Positions 44,977 to 47,801 of a DNA stretch of 47,801 nt are shown in pieces. This DNA comes from an uncultured Dysgonomonas sp. (GTDB lineage Bacteria > Bacteroidota > Bacteroidia > Bacteroidales > Dysgonomonadaceae). The translations under genes and the position numbers were made by a program. Each line of letters opens with the position of its first letter. The first letter of the stretch is position 1. Location of the stretch: assembly GCA_900556485.1 (NCBI GenBank), contig USOX01000020.1:1-47801 (forward strand). The letters are read 5' to 3'. The notes under the pieces are model-generated. The model was not told the origin of the DNA and made no database searches. It saw only the letters and a program-made list of their open reading frames with translations.

Positions 44977-47268
44977 ATGAGAAGGAGAGTATTGAAGTGT
45001 CTGTTAGGGTCATTGTTTATAATTAGCACAGTTTCTTGCAAAGTTGATGAAAAAAAGGTAAAGAATCCGGTGGATTATGTAAATCCATATATCGGAAATA
45101 TTAGTCATCTATTAGTACCCACATATCCTACTATACATTTGCCCAATAGCATGTTAAGGGTATATCCGGAACGTAATGACTATACAGGAGATAGGATACA
45201 TGGATTGCCAGTTATTGTAACAAGTCATAGAGGTAACTCTGCATTTTCAATAAGTCCTGTTCATTATAAAGAAAAAGAGAATTTATCTCCCGTAACTTCT
45301 TTTAGCTATGATAATGAAATCATAAAACCCTATTTCTATAAAGTATATCTTGATGAGCAAAATATTGATATAGAATATGCACCTTCACATCAATCAGCAA
45401 TATATCAAATGAAGTTTCGTGAAAATAAACGGGCTAGCTTACTTATAAATTCGAGAGATGGGGAAATATCGGTCGATAGAAATACTGTCTCTGGCTATCA
45501 GCAAATCGGAGGTCATTCAACCAAAGTTTATCTTTATTTAGAAACAGATATTGAACCTGAAAAGAATGGAATTCTGAACAATTCTGTAGCAAACTATGGA
45601 GAAAGTAAAGCATCTGGTAAAGATGCATGTGTGGTATTGGATTTTCCCGAAAATACAAAACAAATAAATGTTCGTTATGGAGTATCGTTTATCAGCGAAG
45701 AGCAAGCAAAAAAGAATCTGAGAAGGGAAATTAAAGATTATAATTTGGAAAATGTAGCTGAAAAGGGGCAGAATATATGGAATAATACTCTTGGGAAAAT
45801 TCAGGTAGAAGGAGACTGTGAACAAGCTAAAACCATATTTTATACATCATTATATAGAACCTATGAACGTATGATATGTTTGTCGGAGGATGGAAAATAT
45901 TATAGTGCTTTCGATGGGAATATTCATGAGGATAATGGTAGACCTTTCTATACAGATGACTGGTTGTGGGATACATATCGTGCCACTCATCCTCTCCGTA
46001 TACTGATAGAGCCCGAACGTGAGTCGGATATGATCAATTCGTTCATAACCATGGCAGAACAGATGAATGAATTTTGGATGCCTACATTCCCGGAAGTAAC
46101 AGGTGATAGCCGAAGAATGAATTCAAATCATGGTGTTGCTACTGTTATCGATGCCCATGTAAAAGGAATTATGGGCTTTGATCTGGAAAAAGCCTATTTA
46201 GCATGCAAAAACGGAATTACAGAAAAAACATTGGCTCCATGGTCTTCATATAAAGGAGGAATATTAAATGAGTTTTATAAAGAAAATGGGTATTTTCCGG
46301 CACTTCGTTCCGATGAAAAAGAAACTGCCCCCGAAGTACATGGTTGGGAGAAAAGGCAACCAGTGGCAGTTACACTGGGAACAGTATATGATGAGTGGTG
46401 TCTGTCTCAGATTGCAAAATATATAGGAAAAAAGGATGATTATGTCTATTTTCTGAATAGAAGTCTAAACTATTATAAACTATTCAATCCGGAAACACGC
46501 TTCTTTCATCCAAAAGACAGTGAAGGTAAATTTATCGAGCCTTTTGATTATCGTTATTCAGGAGGTCTTGGAGGACGTGAATATTATGGTGAAAATAACG
46601 CATGGGTATATCGTTGGGATGTGCCTCATAATATTGCAGATCTTGTAAAAATGATGGGAGGAGAAGATGCTTTTATTAGAGAATTGGAGAGAATGTATGA
46701 TACGCCATTGGGAAAAAGTAAATATGAATTTTATTCTCAATTTCCAGACCATACAGGTAATGTTGGACAGTTTTCTATGGCTAATGAACCATCTCTGCAT
46801 ATCCCATATCTATACAATTATGCCGGCCAGCCATGGAAAACCCAGAAAAGGATACGTACCCTATTAGATCAATGGTTTAGAAACGATCTTATGGGAGTGC
46901 CAGGAGATGAAGATGGTGGCGGAATGACTGCTTTTGTCGTGTTTTCGCAATTGGGCTTTTATCCGGTTACTCCGGGTCTGCCAATGTATGTGATAGGGAG
47001 TCCGGTGTTTGAAAAAGCAGAAATACAATTGGGGAATGGTAATATATTCGAAGTTGTATGTCACAACTATTCTCCTGATAATAAATACATACAATCAGCT
47101 AAATTAAATGGAAAAGAATGGAATAAATCATGGTTCAGTCATAATGATCTGATTCATGGAGGAAAATTAGAACTGGTTATGGGGCTGCATCCGAATAAAG
47201 AATGGGCCTCAAATAAAGAATCAGTACCTCCATCATTTGAAATGGATAGGGAATTAAGTGGGTTATAG
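44977..47268 (+). CDS. GH92-family alpha-mannosidase lipoprotein
   Basis: The 763-residue protein has lipobox ISTVSC (Cys21) followed by KVDEKK, so it is membrane-anchored; a surface location is possible but the acidic signal is weak. GH92 features are VDYVNPYIGNISHLLVPTYP at the N-terminus, TDDWLWDTYRATHPLRI, ENNAWVYRWDVPHNIADLVK, candidate general acid Glu604 in MANEPSLHIPYLYNYAGQPW, and base-region Asp644/Asp646 in VPGDEDGGGMTAFVVFSQLG followed by FYPVTPG. The N-terminal domain differs strongly from that of the upstream GH92 (no YPFG motif; instead TIHLPNSMLRVYPERNDYTG), so the pair is likely to differ in linkage or substrate. It lies 290 bp after the membrane regulator, on the same strand. 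Confidence 0.9.
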   Translation: MRRRVLKCLLGSLFIISTVSCKVDEKKVKNPVDYVNPYIGNISHLLVPTYPTIHLPNSMLRVYPERNDYTGDRIHGLPVIVTSHRGNSAFSISPVHYKEKENLSPVTSFSYDNEIIKPYFYKVYLDEQNIDIEYAPSHQSAIYQMKFRENKRASLLINSRDGEISVDRNTVSGYQQIGGHSTKVYLYLETDIEPEKNGILNNSVANYGESKASGKDACVVLDFPENTKQINVRYGVSFISEEQAKKNLRREIKDYNLENVAEKGQNIWNNTLGKIQVEGDCEQAKTIFYTSLYRTYERMICLSEDGKYYSAFDGNIHEDNGRPFYTDDWLWDTYRATHPLRILIEPERESDMINSFITMAEQMNEFWMPTFPEVTGDSRRMNSNHGVATVIDAHVKGIMGFDLEKAYLACKNGITEKTLAPWSSYKGGILNEFYKENGYFPALRSDEKETAPEVHGWEKRQPVAVTLGTVYDEWCLSQIAKYIGKKDDYVYFLNRSLNYYKLFNPETRFFHPKDSEGKFIEPFDYRYSGGLGGREYYGENNAWVYRWDVPHNIADLVKMMGGEDAFIRELERMYDTPLGKSKYEFYSQFPDHTGNVGQFSMANEPSLHIPYLYNYAGQPWKTQKRIRTLLDQWFRNDLMGVPGDEDGGGMTAFVVFSQLGFYPVTPGLPMYVIGSPVFEKAEIQLGNGNIFEVVCHNYSPDNKYIQSAKLNGKEWNKSWFSHNDLIHGGKLELVMGLHPNKEWASNKESVPPSFEMDRELSGL

Positions 47269-47702
47269 CTTTAAATATTTACATTTTGATGTTTGAAAAT
47301 TACCATGAAAGAATTAGATAATAAAACTACCAAGCGGCTAGAGGAACAAGGCAGGGTGGAATTGAAATTAAGGTATTAGGTCTGTTTGTAGTTAAGGTTG
47401 ATAATATTAACTACCTCCATGTTTTCTATTCCTGCCTTTATTCTTCTATTTTTTGTAACAAATAGGATTTATATTCTCGGTATCAAGGTTTTTACAAAAC
47501 AAGCCAAAACTAGTTTAGAAAAATACGACAAGAATAATTACAAATTTTAAATACAATGAAAATATGATTGATAGATAATTATTTAAAAAGAAGGAAAGTA
47601 GTGGATCATCGGAGCCCGTTGACAAGAATTAATGATATGAACCGTTTCCGATTCTGTTTATACTAATTAATACTAACAATTTATCCTTAAACAATCAATT
47701 CT
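47269..47702. other. Intergenic region before the Tat-exported oxidoreductase
   Basis: This 434-bp stretch holds no gene of normal length; a 24-codon frame starting at about 47306 is not supported by anything. GGCAGGGTGGAAT and ATTCCTGCC can form an imperfect long-range stem that may terminate the GH92 transcript. The AT-rich part from 47500 to 47700 is the likely promoter of the next gene. Confidence 0.35.
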
Positions 47703-47801
47703 ATGGAAGAAAAGAATGGATTTAACAGACGTAAATTCATAAAGGCCTTAGGGGGAACTCTAGCCTTGACCATAATTCCCCGTCAAGTGATGGGTAGAGG
47801 T
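47703..47801 (+). CDS. Tat-signal oxidoreductase, probably Gfo/Idh/MocA family (partial, runs off the window)
   Basis: The first 33 codons are visible. They read MEEKNGFNRRKFIKALGGTL then ALTIIPRQVMGRG: a twin-arginine signal (NRRKFIK, Arg9-Arg10), a short hydrophobic core and the IIPRxVxGxG junction that typically precedes the NAD-binding domain in exported Gfo/Idh/MocA proteins of Bacteroidota. Some of those act as glycosidases (GH109) or sugar oxidoreductases in the periplasm. The identification rests on the signal region only. It follows the GH92 genes on the same strand and may belong to the same glycan locus. Confidence 0.6.
   Translation, partial: MEEKNGFNRRKFIKALGGTLALTIIPRQVMGRG

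Noticed and set aside
1..47801. tRNA, rRNA, CRISPR arrays and known riboswitches
   Set aside because: I saw no cloverleaf, no regularly spaced repeat-spacer array and no recognised riboswitch core. A covariance-model scan would be needed to exclude small RNAs.

Overview
The window is AT-rich Bacteroidota DNA, most likely Bacteroidales and perhaps Dysgonomonas or a relative. The evidence is two SusC/SusD pairs, FecR-type and hybrid two-component (HTCS) control of glycan loci, lipoproteins with acidic residues after the lipobox cysteine, GH92 enzymes, LytS-type kinases and near absence of Shine-Dalgarno sites. The genus is inferred by style, not by a search.

Layout. 1-75: the outer end of what looks like an IS21-type element, which has cut off a secreted endonuclease/exonuclease/phosphatase (EEP) gene. 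67-8033 (minus strand): a transport locus in the order FecR anti-sigma, STN-containing SusC, SusD, EEP, truncated EEP; no sigma factor gene lies next to the FecR gene although an ECF-like promoter precedes it. 8034-10700: gene-poor DNA with tiny ORFs, a TetR regulator flanked by two matching operator palindromes, and the N-terminal stump of a TonB-dependent receptor. 10713-24361 (minus): a compact beta-glucan utilization locus (HTCS, GH16, SusC, SusD, TIG-domain surface binding protein, GH3), with two direct repeats 21 bp apart upstream of GH16 as the probable HTCS operator. 24493-24779: a decayed second GH3 gene. 24916-32516 (minus): a CzcCBA-type heavy-metal efflux system with its own two-component system. 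32770-34567 (plus): SRPBCC, VOC and SRPBCC-VOC fusion genes. 34768-36734 (minus): a frameshifted P-loop ATPase, a GNAT acetyltransferase and an isochorismatase-family hydrolase. 37211-39249 (plus): two overlapping LytS-like kinases, the first without its phosphoacceptor histidine. 39583-47801 (plus): two GH92 alpha-mannosidases on either side of a membrane-spanning regulator with a LamG/Kelch ectodomain and a SARP-like DNA-binding cytoplasmic part, then the start of a Tat-exported oxidoreductase.

How it works together. In the beta-glucan locus, surface GH16 cuts the polymer, SusD and the TIG protein hold it, SusC imports oligosaccharides, periplasmic GH3 releases glucose and the HTCS senses an oligosaccharide. 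The RND genes probably export divalent metals under control of their own sensor. In the right-hand part the GH92 enzymes probably trim alpha-mannosides from host or yeast glycans, controlled by the one-component membrane regulator between them. That regulator, the pseudokinase/kinase pair and the EEP-carrying Sus locus are the least described elements here. Broken genes (EEP, TonB receptor stump, GH3 remnant, ATPase) cluster between the intact modules and mark repeated rearrangement.
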